Shown here: positions 23,677-31,170 of the stretch, one piece after another | Numbering within the stretch: position 1 is the first letter of the stretch | How the letters are laid out: the number at the start of each line of letters is the position of its first letter | From: a virus | Reading direction: 5' to 3' (one strand) | IMG/VR virus record: IMGVR_UViG_3300032046_000140 | Span: 1-31,170 of that record | Length of the DNA stretch: 31,170 nucleotides | Translations under genes and position numbers: made by a program | The notes under the pieces: generated by a model | What the model saw: the letters and a program-made list of their open reading frames with translations, nothing else | What the model was told of the DNA's origin: nothing | Database searches by the model: none

Positions 23677-24275
23677 TTAGCCTTATACTCCACAAATTGA
23701 TGGTGTTCACTGGCATCATTGGTATCTACTGTAGTAATAGGATTAAAATACCTGCCTATAATTTCCCATATATTAGCGCCAGCATCACTATCGCCTAATT
23801 CATAATCACTATAACCCCTGCTACTCACCAATAGACTACCGACAGGATAAAGCATTTCCGTTAAATTAATTAATATATTTTTTAGTTCTATAATTGGTAT
23901 ATGCTGGAATACGACATCGGCAATGACATAATCAATCATTCTTATATTTTTTATGTTATCAATGGGATACTCTATGAGTTTAAGAATAAGGCCATTTTTA
24001 TCTTTTAAATATTGCTTTGCAAAATTAATCATATTGGGATAATCATAACCTATAAGGCGTGCCGGTATCTGTGTTTCAAGAATGTATTTCAAATTCCTTC
24101 CCACGCCACACCCAAAATCTAAAACAACCTTGTCATTAAAATCAAACCTATCAATCATAAGTTTATTCGCTTCAAATCCGCCAGTGTTCTTATAATGAGG
24201 GTTAGAAATAAAATGCTTGGCTTCCTCAATATTCGCTATTTTAGACCAGTCCATATTATTCCTAACCCTCATCAT
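23673..24275 (-). CDS. Class I SAM-dependent methyltransferase
   Basis: A 200-residue protein with motif I Val-Leu-Asp-Phe-Gly-Cys-Gly-Val-Gly (50-58), an acidic motif II (Ile-Gly-Tyr-Asp-Tyr), and a hydrophobic strand with Asp-Val-Val-Phe-Gln-His-Ile-Pro (motif IV region). These show a standard small-molecule type methyltransferase. It is the first gene of the sugar block, 23 bases after the capsid gene stop, with AGGA upstream. Target probably a sugar or a lipid-linked glycan by association; a protein or DNA target is not supported. Confidence 0.83.
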   Translation of the reverse strand: MMRVRNNMDWSKIANIEEAKHFISNPHYKNTGGFEANKLMIDRFDFNDKVVLDFGCGVGRNLKYILETQIPARLIGYDYPNMINFAKQYLKDKNGLILKLIEYPIDNIKNIRMIDYVIADVVFQHIPIIELKNILINLTEMLYPVGSLLVSSRGYSDYELGDSDAGANIWEIIGRYFNPITTVDTNDASEHHQFVEYKAK

Positions 24276-24298
24276 AGTGTTATCCTAAACGGCTAAAT

Positions 24299-25603
24299 TT
24301 AGGCAGTTATAATCTTGGTAAAGGCCGTTTCTCTACCCAGTGATAACGCCCACCTTGAAATCATACGGAAGCGAGTTTCATCTTGGTCAAACAAACCGTA
24401 TGGGTCAAGTTCAAGCGCCATAGCACCTATACGCCTACCGATGATATACTTCTGGAAATCGCCGAACAAACCAAAGATACATCCTGCGCCGGAGTCAGTC
24501 ACGGCAATTTTCTCGGACATCAACCAAGGATACCCCAATATCGTAGATGGCATTGTGTCAGAAAGCGGTTGCATAATCGGCCTGTTAGTGCTGTCAATCA
24601 TCCCGCGCACATAATGCTGTGCTAACCTATTGAGCATAAACCTTGCGTTAGCGAGGTCGCCTTCACTCAATTTATAAATCGCTTCGCTCAACTTTGTAAC
24701 GGTAATGGTTGACATTGAACCTGCGAGATAGACAATATTAGTCGTCAGGATGCCGGAGCAAAGTAGGCCTGAACAAGGAATACCAGTTCCATTCAATGCC
24801 TTATTGTCAATATCAAGCGCGATGCCGTAAGCAAACTGTTCAGTCAGGATAGACGCGATATCTATTCTGCTGTCTTGAAGTAATTCGTTAGAAGAAATTG
24901 CATAAGCGGTGGCCTTACTTGCTGTCAAGGTAACACGGTCAAAGGTAGGATCACCTTGTGCCATTGCAACTGCCTCACCTTTCCAATTAACCGTAGCAAG
25001 CGCGGCTTCGGTGGGTATATACATAACATCTGATGTCATACCCACTATTCTTGCTATCTGCAAAAAGAATGCTCTTGACCTTGCTAACTGCACAATATCC
25101 CACTGGTATTCAATAGGAACTAAATAACCACCTGTTGCTACTGCGCCTTCAGCCAAACTGGCCTTAACATTCATCTCGGCCAATGCTTCTCTGGCTTTAG
25201 GATCATTGATTTTGGGATGCACTGCACGCACCCAAGCAATGAGGAACTTGCAGAATTTATTTACTTCTTCCTCTTTATGGAATGCGTCAAATCCGGGTCT
25301 ATCAATAGACTTACTTTTGATAAACCTACCTTGATGATTTAAGTTGTAGCCCAAGAAATCGTCTGAACCTATCATCGCAGGCATACCCAATTTGTTGAGA
25401 GGTAACGCCTCAATCTTGGTGACGCGGTCACCGATTGCCTTGATATCGGTCGTGGCCTTCTCAACACTTTCCTTCAAGGCCTTTGTGCCTTCTTCAACAG
25501 CACCCTTGATAATTGTTACATCTGCCAATAATGATTTTTGGCAATGCGGACAAACTGTCGCATTTACCTCAATATCCTTTTGGCAAAAAGGACATTTTTT
25601 CAT
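24299..25603 (-). CDS. Major capsid protein (HK97 fold) with N-terminal zinc ribbon
   Basis: A 434-residue capsid protein. Residues 4-21 carry a C4-x2-C7 ... C18-x2-C21 zinc ribbon. A helical coiled-coil segment (about 28-67) follows in the place of the scaffolding delta domain. The HK97-fold core starts near residue 145, with Gly-Gly-Tyr-Leu-Val-Pro, a strand-rich P domain and A domain, and a C-terminal Arg-Met-Ile-Ser-Arg-Trp typical of HK97 family shells. The prohead protease gene lies immediately upstream, so the N-terminal part is likely removed during maturation. A zinc ribbon in this place is unusual. AAGGAG lies 12 bases before the ATG. Confidence 0.9.
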   Translation of the reverse strand: MKKCPFCQKDIEVNATVCPHCQKSLLADVTIIKGAVEEGTKALKESVEKATTDIKAIGDRVTKIEALPLNKLGMPAMIGSDDFLGYNLNHQGRFIKSKSIDRPGFDAFHKEEEVNKFCKFLIAWVRAVHPKINDPKAREALAEMNVKASLAEGAVATGGYLVPIEYQWDIVQLARSRAFFLQIARIVGMTSDVMYIPTEAALATVNWKGEAVAMAQGDPTFDRVTLTASKATAYAISSNELLQDSRIDIASILTEQFAYGIALDIDNKALNGTGIPCSGLLCSGILTTNIVYLAGSMSTITVTKLSEAIYKLSEGDLANARFMLNRLAQHYVRGMIDSTNRPIMQPLSDTMPSTILGYPWLMSEKIAVTDSGAGCIFGLFGDFQKYIIGRRIGAMALELDPYGLFDQDETRFRMISRWALSLGRETAFTKIITA

Positions 25604-25604
25604 A

Positions 25605-26513
25605 CTATTTATTCTCCTTTTGTAATGCCGTTGAAACCATTCCTGACAAATTATCCTTACTTAATAGTGCAATAGGTCTTTTGACCACACCTTCAAGGAC
25701 TTTTAGGAAAGTCTCATCAGCGATTAATTTCTCAATTATAAGTTTTGTATTAGAATCGATAACATCCAAAACCTTCTGCTTAAATTCCTCTGCCAATTTA
25801 ATATCTTCTGCACTTTTCTTTTCCCACAATGAATGACAAATTGCCGCCGCTTGCTCTGGCTTTTTACCTTCATCAATCAGCATAGGGATACATCTATTTA
25901 TAAAATGTTCTTCGGTTTCGTTATCCTGTGGTTTAGGTTTTTGTTCAATGGCAGGTTCTTTCAATTCTCCATTCTCAAAACTTTTTATTGCCACTTCCAA
26001 TAATTCCTTTTCTACCTCGTGAAGATTTAATATTATATCTCTACGCTGTTGGACTGCGTGCCTGTTACTTGGCACAAGCACCTGACTTATCTCAACCAAT
26101 TCCACATCCGTGAATTCCCGGTTGTAACCATCCTTGGCTAAATCTTTATCTTCATAGGCAAATGGAATAAATCCAATGCTGAACCCTGCAATATTCTTTT
26201 GTGCTAAAACCCAAGCCCAATCTGCCTCTGGATTGCCTTCATTAGCATAATATTTAAATTTTGCCTCAAGGCCTTGGTCAGTAACCTTAATATTCTGCGC
26301 TTCGCCTATCTGCTTGCGCAGATCATCATATCTGTGGCTACTTAATAATACTGGATGATCTTTATAATATTTCAGCCGCTTTTTGAAAGCGTCTGCATTT
26401 ATTTTTTCTTTATCCCTGTCCACATCAGCAGTGCTGACCACCACATCCATTGTAAAGTCTTGCTCATTAATTGACTTTACTATACCCTTATAAACTTTAA
26501 AAACTTTATCCAT
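25605..26513 (-). CDS. Prohead protease with scaffold-like C-terminus
   Basis: A 302-residue protein. The N-terminal half is an HK97-type prohead protease (U35-like) with catalytic H60 in Ser-Ser-His-Arg-Tyr-Asp and nucleophile S112 in Gly-Phe-Ser-Ile-Gly-Phe. The C-terminal half is long, acidic/basic and helical, with Glu-Glu-His-Phe-Ile-Asn-Arg-Cys and a Gln-Ala-Ala-Ala-Ile-Cys motif (about 205-240) often found in phage proteases. It probably acts as scaffold before self-cleavage. AAGGAG is placed well before the ATG. It precedes the capsid gene with one base between. Confidence 0.88.
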   Translation of the reverse strand: MDKVFKVYKGIVKSINEQDFTMDVVVSTADVDRDKEKINADAFKKRLKYYKDHPVLLSSHRYDDLRKQIGEAQNIKVTDQGLEAKFKYYANEGNPEADWAWVLAQKNIAGFSIGFIPFAYEDKDLAKDGYNREFTDVELVEISQVLVPSNRHAVQQRRDIILNLHEVEKELLEVAIKSFENGELKEPAIEQKPKPQDNETEEHFINRCIPMLIDEGKKPEQAAAICHSLWEKKSAEDIKLAEEFKQKVLDVIDSNTKLIIEKLIADETFLKVLEGVVKRPIALLSKDNLSGMVSTALQKENK

Positions 26514-26524
26514 TGGTTATCTCC

Positions 26525-26776
26525 TTATTTTGGCTCATCAATGTTTACTCGCGGAATATCATCTATATCAACGAAATGAACATTGTAGCGCTCAAAAATA
26601 TCGTCAATCCTATCTTGACCTAAATTCTTAATATCTAATAAAAAGCGTTGAAGCATATCAAAGTAATGCTTGCGGTCTGCCAATATTTTTAGACTTGCTT
26701 CGGATGTAGGATAATCTGTTGTATTACTTACCGCGTGCCAATCAATCTTATAATTGACTTCATTTTTAGTTATCAT
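26525..26776 (-). CDS. Hypothetical small protein between portal and protease
   Basis: An 83-residue soluble protein with a mainly helical middle (residues 25-55) and an acidic end. The ATG at 26776 has GAGG 8 bases upstream; the GTG at 26785 is a weaker alternative. It lies between portal and protease genes, where small decoration or unknown head genes are common. No family recognised. Confidence 0.55.
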   Translation of the reverse strand: MITKNEVNYKIDWHAVSNTTDYPTSEASLKILADRKHYFDMLQRFLLDIKNLGQDRIDDIFERYNVHFVDIDDIPRVNIDEPK

Positions 26777-26786
26777 ATTTATCACC

Positions 26787-28802
26787 TCATTCCAATATTG
26801 GTATAACTGTGCATCGGCAATTTATAACCTCACCTGCCTCACCAGACATATCTCCGGGATACATTAGGCCATTAGCAAAACGCTGTGACATTAGCACCGT
26901 TTGCCCTTCAAGCGCTTGATGGCTTTGTCGCACAAATTCATCACCGGCCGTCAGCCACTGCTTTTTTGGTATGCCATTTTCCTCATAATAAATAAAACTT
27001 CCACCATTCACCGCCCCTGCGGTTTCTGTGCGTGCAATCATCAAGGCACGGCCTGCCGCCATATTATAAATATCACGCACCCTATCGGCCAATTGCATTA
27101 TAGTTTCACCTGCCTGAACACCTTCCGTCAGTGCTTCTTTCATCTGGTTTTTGACCGTTTGGTTTATGCGTGTAATTTTCTGCGCGCTCATTGCAAGATA
27201 ATTGCTTAACCTTGCATTCAATTCCTCATCAGCCATAGATTTTTGGCCTATGAATTGTTTGCCGAATTCAATTCCTGCCTTCAATGCCGCCAATATATAT
27301 GGCATTGTCTTTTCTTTTAGTTGAGTATCCTCATCAGACCAGTTCATTCCGGCATCGCTCAAGTGATTGTTGATACTGGTGAGCGCCTTTTTGCGTTGTT
27401 CATAAAAGTAATTCTTTACAACAGAGGCCAATCTATTTTCTAAAGGATTTTGATGTGCTAAAAATTGCTTCCAGATATTCAAACGCTCAAATTGTTTTTG
27501 GGTTAATTGCTTCCCCGGTTGTGTTTCAGGTGATAAATTGATTGCCGATGATAAGCCACCTTCACCTGCTGGCATTTGGCTAAACGATATCCACCATTTG
27601 TCACCCCAAGGATAATCCTCAAAACCAAGACCAAGTTTTTCATTGACATCGTTCAATGGCACGCCGATTGCTATTAAAGTTTGCGCCGTAGTAACCTTTT
27701 CCTTAAAATCTTCCTGATAGGCCACTACTTCACTTAAATCAAACTTGGCTATCATATTTGGGTTATATGGCTGGACAATATATTTATTCAGGACATCCGT
27801 CATCTTGTGCAAAGATGGCATTATGGTATAATTCCAAAACATCTTCATCTGTCCAATAAAGGTGGCATAGTTCAGGCCTTCAGTGACATTAAAGAATGCC
27901 TGCGGCACGCGCCAGATGCCAAGTATCTCTTGTCGCGCAAATTCCTTCTGTTTGACAAAATCCATATCCCTATGCGTAGGCACGACTGTTACTGGCTTTA
28001 GACCGCCTTCCAACACTGCTAAACGGAATGCCTTGCTTACTCCCTTATGGCGCTTTTCAAGCCATTCGGTAAGCCGGTCTATTTGTTCTGTATTTAATGT
28101 TTCATCTGTGGATAACATCATTCCCGGAGTGGCATCATTATCAAAAAACTTCTTGTTGAATATCAATGATTGCCAATCTATATCAATCACAGTCTGTATT
28201 GGTTTGGTAGGCGCAACGCCGCGCAATAAATGGTAGGGGTTAAAATCACGCGTGTGTATTACTTCGTCAGGACTAAATATAGTTTTATTAAAACCAGAGG
28301 CAAGATTATACCGCCAGCCTACTAATTGTCCTTTATCCAAAATTTCCTGAAAGTTGGCAGGATTGAATATCCAAAGCTCGGCAGGCAATTTTCTTGCGCC
28401 GGTTAATTGACCGATACTAATATTCTTGATTATATTTGCTTCGCCATAAAGCGCTAAAAAGCCAATCCACGCCTGCACGAATTCGCTTTCTGTCATTAAG
28501 GGGTTTGGATTATTGAATAAATCAATGATTGGGTCAGAAGTAATTTCTCTTTTGCCGGACTTATCATAAAATTTTAAATCTGCCTGCGGCACATTATCGG
28601 TGATTGCCTTGATTGCTTTATAGACATTACTTATCTGCTCATAAGGTCTGGTTACGGTTTCACCAAATAATTGCTGTTCGTGTCCGGTGAGCCACAACTT
28701 CTCCCATCCACTGACTGTTTTTTGGACAATGCTCTTTAGGGTTTCAATTTCTTTTGCCCGAGCAAGTCCTAATCTGTTTAAAATATTATCTAATATATTC
28801 AT
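26787..28802 (-). CDS. Portal protein fused to SPP1 gp7-like head morphogenesis domain
   Basis: A 671-residue protein. The first 420 residues are an HK97-type portal: Thr-Arg-Pro-Tyr-Glu-Gln near 50, Leu-Phe-Asn-Asn-Pro-Asn-Pro near 92, the Pro-Asp-Glu-Val-Ile-His region and Arg-Val-Pro near 328. The last 87 residues hold the gp7/Mu F signature: Ala-Arg-Thr-Glu-Thr, a Trp then a Gly-x-Glu, and Asn-Cys-Arg-Cys near the end. These are normally separate genes. The start is the ATG at 28802, which overlaps the terminase stop (TAATG) and has GGGGG upstream; the 21-residue upstream extension is not needed. Confidence 0.88.
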   Translation of the reverse strand: MNILDNILNRLGLARAKEIETLKSIVQKTVSGWEKLWLTGHEQQLFGETVTRPYEQISNVYKAIKAITDNVPQADLKFYDKSGKREITSDPIIDLFNNPNPLMTESEFVQAWIGFLALYGEANIIKNISIGQLTGARKLPAELWIFNPANFQEILDKGQLVGWRYNLASGFNKTIFSPDEVIHTRDFNPYHLLRGVAPTKPIQTVIDIDWQSLIFNKKFFDNDATPGMMLSTDETLNTEQIDRLTEWLEKRHKGVSKAFRLAVLEGGLKPVTVVPTHRDMDFVKQKEFARQEILGIWRVPQAFFNVTEGLNYATFIGQMKMFWNYTIMPSLHKMTDVLNKYIVQPYNPNMIAKFDLSEVVAYQEDFKEKVTTAQTLIAIGVPLNDVNEKLGLGFEDYPWGDKWWISFSQMPAGEGGLSSAINLSPETQPGKQLTQKQFERLNIWKQFLAHQNPLENRLASVVKNYFYEQRKKALTSINNHLSDAGMNWSDEDTQLKEKTMPYILAALKAGIEFGKQFIGQKSMADEELNARLSNYLAMSAQKITRINQTVKNQMKEALTEGVQAGETIMQLADRVRDIYNMAAGRALMIARTETAGAVNGGSFIYYEENGIPKKQWLTAGDEFVRQSHQALEGQTVLMSQRFANGLMYPGDMSGEAGEVINCRCTVIPILE

Positions 28803-30217
28803 TATCCCCCTATCTCGTAAATCATTTGTCTTTTGCCTTTTAAATATGCTTTTATGGCCAGACAAAAACTAAAGAAACAATCGCCGTGTCCTTCATCTGT
28901 TTCAACTGCCTGCAAATCATTATCCACATTTAGCATCTGCCGTTTTTGCCGTTCCTCTGGCAATAGGCGCACTTTGCCTTGCGTAACTATTTGGTCAACG
29001 CCACTGGCCATTTCAAATTTTTCTTTGCTGGTAAAGGTTACACCTTTCATTTGCGCTGGCAAGTTGCCTATTTCCCTGAAGCCTTCAAACTCCGCGCGCG
29101 TATCATCATAAAATAAAGTTATTATACCGAATGCCTGTATAGCCTGTCTGCAATAAGCAATCTGCTCTTTATAATCCCAACCATCCATCCACTTGCTGTG
29201 TAATTGTATTAATTTACCTGTGCTGTTTAGACCTAAAACAAAAAAATGGCTTGGATGAGATTTCTTGCCAATATCCAAGCCTGCATATGCACCTTGTTTT
29301 AATTTAGGCGGCCTATGCAATAAGTAATTTTTAATCCGGTTGCAGACAATTCCATCATATTGTTCTTCCTTGAAAAATCCTTCCTCTGCGCGCACCGGAG
29401 AACAAAGCATTTCTTTACGATATGCCTTGTCACCAATGGTATCGTGTATCTCAATAAGCCTATCCTTGCTAAAGTTTTCCGGCCATAAAGGTGTGCCTTT
29501 TTTTTCAGCAGGATAACTGCGGTAAAAATATTTCTTCTTGGTGGCTACTTTGGCAAACAAATCAAGGCGATCTTGTCTTGTGCCTGTCAGATGGAGTTCT
29601 TCGGTAGGCATTAATTCAACTTCTTCAAAAAAGATGCGTTCTATTTTTTGCAGTTGGCTGATATCAAGACGCTTCTCCGGGTCTTTTAAAATATCATCAA
29701 GTATCATTTTGTGCGGATGCCTGCCGCGTTTAAATGTAAGTATACCGCTTGGTATGCAAATAAATTCCTTGCCGTCTTTGCCATAATGAAGAATACTCTC
29801 GGCTTCGGTAAGGTCTTTATAATCCCCAAAAACTTCCGGCAAGGCATTAATGTAACGCTTCAATCTTTTTAAAGCGCCAATGGACAAATCTTCCACATAG
29901 CCCATATATTCCATTTCCATATATGGCCGGTCTAATGTATAAAGTTGCCAAGCAACATATCCTAAATGCACTGTGGATTTTAAAAATAGGCGAGCGCTTT
30001 CTAAAACTGTATGAGAATAGGCCTGAAGAATTGAACACCATTCAATAAGATGTTTTCCGGGAAGGAATATACCTTCAATGCGGTAAACCCCAACACTGAA
30101 TATCTCAAAAAAGAACTGCCTGAAACTATTCTGTGGGGTTTCCGTTATTGATTGATTGGCGCAGGTAATCTCGCATTGTTCCGGAGAACTTTGCGTCGTC
30201 TCCAACAAGTTTTCCAT
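28802..30217 (-). CDS. terL: Terminase large subunit
   Basis: A 471-residue packaging motor ATPase-nuclease. The Walker A-like segment (about 74-82) reads Ser-Ala-Arg-Leu-Phe-Leu-Lys-Ser-Thr, lacking the usual glycines. Walker B follows as Met-Ile-Leu-Asp-Asp (172-175), and a coupling motif is seen as Leu-Thr-Gly-Thr-Arg (210-214). The C-terminal RNase H-like nuclease shows D315 (Gly-Leu-Asp-Ile-Gly), D371/D372 and D446 (Gly-His-Gly-Asp). ATG at 30217 is preferred over the GTG at 30223. Its first 92 bases overlap the small gene upstream. It is the first large gene of the packaging module. Confidence 0.9.
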   Translation of the reverse strand: MENLLETTQSSPEQCEITCANQSITETPQNSFRQFFFEIFSVGVYRIEGIFLPGKHLIEWCSILQAYSHTVLESARLFLKSTVHLGYVAWQLYTLDRPYMEMEYMGYVEDLSIGALKRLKRYINALPEVFGDYKDLTEAESILHYGKDGKEFICIPSGILTFKRGRHPHKMILDDILKDPEKRLDISQLQKIERIFFEEVELMPTEELHLTGTRQDRLDLFAKVATKKKYFYRSYPAEKKGTPLWPENFSKDRLIEIHDTIGDKAYRKEMLCSPVRAEEGFFKEEQYDGIVCNRIKNYLLHRPPKLKQGAYAGLDIGKKSHPSHFFVLGLNSTGKLIQLHSKWMDGWDYKEQIAYCRQAIQAFGIITLFYDDTRAEFEGFREIGNLPAQMKGVTFTSKEKFEMASGVDQIVTQGKVRLLPEERQKRQMLNVDNDLQAVETDEGHGDCFFSFCLAIKAYLKGKRQMIYEIGG

Positions 30218-30668
30218 TACCACCGACCTTGATAAAATTTTGTAGGGTTATACCTTTTTCGCCTTCAATCTCTGCGCGTGCCTCTTTGATTAAGGCGGCT
30301 ATCATACCAATATTGCGCTTTTCAATTCTGGATAATTCATTACCTTCTTTGTCATAATGAATTTTATCTAAACGCCAAGTGAAGGCTTCGTTAATTGCAT
30401 CTTGCAGTAATTTAAGGCGATTGATTTTTTTGGCAAGGGGATGGGATAAAACTCTACGTTCGGCTTCGCGTTGCATCCGCTTGATTATTTTCTGCCATTT
30501 CTTATTCTGGATATAATTATTAAAAACATTAGCAGGAGTAATTTCAATATCATATTCTTCTTCAAAAATATCAGTGCATCGTTGAGAATTATAACCTACG
30601 GCAAGTAAAGCGCAGAGGTTAAGTTGGTCTTTAGCGGATAGTTTGTGTTTGCTTCCCTGATCCGGCAT
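30126..30668 (-). CDS. terS: Terminase small subunit-like protein
   Basis: A 180-residue basic protein with an N-terminal helix-turn-helix-like segment (about 10-50: Leu-Cys-Ala-Leu-Leu-Ala, then Glu-Ile-Thr-Pro-Ala-Asn-Val), a long charged helix (about 55-120) and a glycine-containing C-terminus. Position before the large terminase and the DNA-binding plus helical plan fit a small terminase that marks the packaging site. No catalytic site is expected. GAGGG lies about 10 bases before the ATG. It overlaps the large subunit gene and the upstream gene. Confidence 0.72.
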   Translation of the reverse strand: MPDQGSKHKLSAKDQLNLCALLAVGYNSQRCTDIFEEEYDIEITPANVFNNYIQNKKWQKIIKRMQREAERRVLSHPLAKKINRLKLLQDAINEAFTWRLDKIHYDKEGNELSRIEKRNIGMIAALIKEARAEIEGEKGITLQNFIKVGGNGKLVGDDAKFSGTMRDYLRQSINNGNPTE

Positions 30669-30873
30669 TTGATATACCCTCTATATATGAAACTTTTACT
30701 GTAACCTCAAGCAACACAGGACTATGCTTTTCCAAATCCCTACCCATTAATTCTAACTTTGCTATCTCTAAAGCATCCTTGCTTGAAAACTCAAAGGTAA
30801 TATGTTTACCACCCTCTTTATCAAGATAGGTCTTTTCCAGATAGCCGATTGCCTTGAATTCTATTTCAGGCAT
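30631..30873 (-). CDS. Hypothetical first gene of the packaging operon
   Basis: An 80-residue protein rich in Glu, Lys and Val, with alternating beta-like strands and no recognised family. It overlaps the small terminase gene by 38 bases. Its ATG is only 4 bases after the U-tract of a minus-strand hairpin, and no ordinary ribosome binding site lies between; the nearest purine-rich candidate is inside the stem. Expression may therefore depend on that structure being read through or unfolded. Confidence 0.55.
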   Translation of the reverse strand: MPEIEFKAIGYLEKTYLDKEGGKHITFEFSSKDALEIAKLELMGRDLEKHSPVLLEVTVKVSYIEGISNAGSGKQTQTIR

Positions 30874-30877
30874 AATT

Positions 30878-30915
30878 AAAAAAGCCTACTCCCCACCTGC
30901 GCAGGAAGTAGGCTT
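30878..30915 (-). terminator. Intrinsic terminator-like hairpin before the packaging operon
   Basis: Minus-strand stem AAGCCTACT/AGTAGGCTT (9 bp; 30907-30915 with 30882-30890), followed by six T's (30883-30878). The 16-base loop contains the perfect palindrome CCTGCGCAGG (30896-30905). The form is that of a rho-independent terminator, placed just before the first ATG of the packaging operon. Confidence 0.65.
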
Positions 30916-30917
30916 AA

Positions 30918-30955
30918 TAAAAAATCTGTCAACTGCTGTATACAGTCAACAGATT
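30918..30955 (-). terminator. Second hairpin with U-tract and central palindrome
   Basis: Minus-strand arms AATCTGT and ACAGATT (30949-30955 with 30923-30929) are followed by a T-run. The interior holds the perfect palindrome CTGTATACAG (30936-30945) flanked by direct GTCAAC repeats (plus-strand sense). It can act as a weak terminator or as a protein-binding operator. Confidence 0.5.
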
Positions 30956-30963
30956 AATTTAAA

Positions 30964-30980
30964 ACAGGGAGCGACCCTGT
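30964..30980 (-). terminator. Short hairpin terminator for upstream gene
   Basis: A 6-bp perfect stem ACAGGG/CCCTGT with a 5-base loop, followed on the minus strand by TTTT. It lies 18 bases after the stop of the partial gene at the right edge, as expected for an intrinsic terminator, though the U-tract is short. Confidence 0.5.
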
Positions 30981-30998
30981 ATCTGATTAGAGCTTGCC

Positions 30999-31169
30999 TT
31001 ATATTTCTTCTGAAATCAAGAGGTTACGCTTTAATAGACCAATTACAAATCTTGTTATCCTATCCTTATCCAATCCACCCCAATTTACTCGCAGGCACAA
31101 GGCTCGCCGATAAAGCAACAAAATTTTGGGCTGTAATTTCTTGATAAATGCGATTTCTTCCTCTGTTGC
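30999..31169 (-). CDS. 3' end of a gene entering from the right (partial)
   Basis: A 56-residue C-terminal fragment open to the window edge, ending at TAA. It begins with an acidic Glu run, then a helical basic stretch with a Trp-Gly-Gly and Arg-rich segment, and ends Ser-Glu-Glu-Ile. Composition looks like a real helical, perhaps DNA-binding protein. It is followed by three hairpins. The family cannot be named from this fragment. Confidence 0.5.
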   Translation of the reverse strand, partial: ATEEEIAFIKKLQPKILLLYRRALCLRVNWGGLDKDRITRFVIGLLKRNLLISEEI

Positions 31170-31170
31170 C

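Noticed and set aside
28803-28865. Upstream 21-residue extension of the portal start
   Set aside because: The ATG at 28802 has GGGGG upstream and a TAATG stop-start coupling, and the extension lies over the terminase C-terminus.
30920-30950. TTGACA sequences as a -35 promoter element
   Set aside because: No TATAAT-like -10 sequence lies at 16-18 bases; the boxes are parts of the hairpin arms.
30854-31144. Plus-strand ORF across the right-edge hairpins
   Set aside because: It runs through three hairpins and opposite a more protein-like minus-strand partial frame.

Overview
The window is the structural half of a tailed, double-stranded DNA phage or prophage with a siphovirus plan: HK97-type head and lambda-like long non-contractile tail. 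About 30 kb is one nearly gapless leftward gene series (minus strand, from 30873 down to about 500). Neighbouring genes are joined by ATGA/GTGA/TAATG overlaps and usually preceded by AGGAG-type ribosome binding sites. The DNA is AT-rich and uses the standard code. A lipobox protein overlapping a small membrane protein (Rz/Rz1-like) and several Sec signal peptides suggest a diderm host, probably an uncultured bacterium. No replication, integrase or repressor gene is visible, so lifestyle cannot be decided.

Layout in transcription order, right to left. 31169-30999: tail of a gene entering from the right, then three tandem hairpins (30980-30882). 30873-30126: a small unknown gene and a small terminase-like gene. 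30217-24299: large terminase, portal fused to a head-morphogenesis domain, a small unknown gene, prohead protease, and major capsid protein with an N-terminal zinc ribbon. 24275-18839: eight genes of sugar/SAM type and small unknowns (methyltransferases, glycosyltransferases, an SDR epimerase, a PIG-L deacetylase). 18793-14756: four fibre or adhesin-type genes, three of them with signal peptides. 14741-11232: head-tail connector, HK97 gp10-like protein, tail terminator, major tail protein, and a G/GT tail assembly chaperone pair with a clear -1 frameshift site. 11239-10700: HNH endonuclease. 10707-4043: tape measure, then M-, L-, K- and fused I/J-type tail tip proteins in lambda order. 4031-2492: a small gene and a glycine-rich, signal-peptide-bearing fibre. 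2478-770: small membrane and zinc-ribbon proteins, a holin candidate, a second HNH gene, and overlapping spanin candidates. 697-1: a small zinc-ribbon ORF, then two possible plus-strand genes convergent with the late operon.

How it works together: terminase loads DNA through the portal into an HK97-fold shell matured by the protease. Connector and tail proteins build a tail of perhaps 75 nm (from tape-measure length), and the L/K/J tip and fibres recognise and breach the envelope. The most unusual region is the roughly 9.5 kb block at 14756-24275, which separates the capsid gene from the head-tail connector genes. It carries a small glycan-modification set next to secreted-looking adhesins. 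I propose, as inference only, that it decorates virion fibres or remodels the surface of the infected cell.
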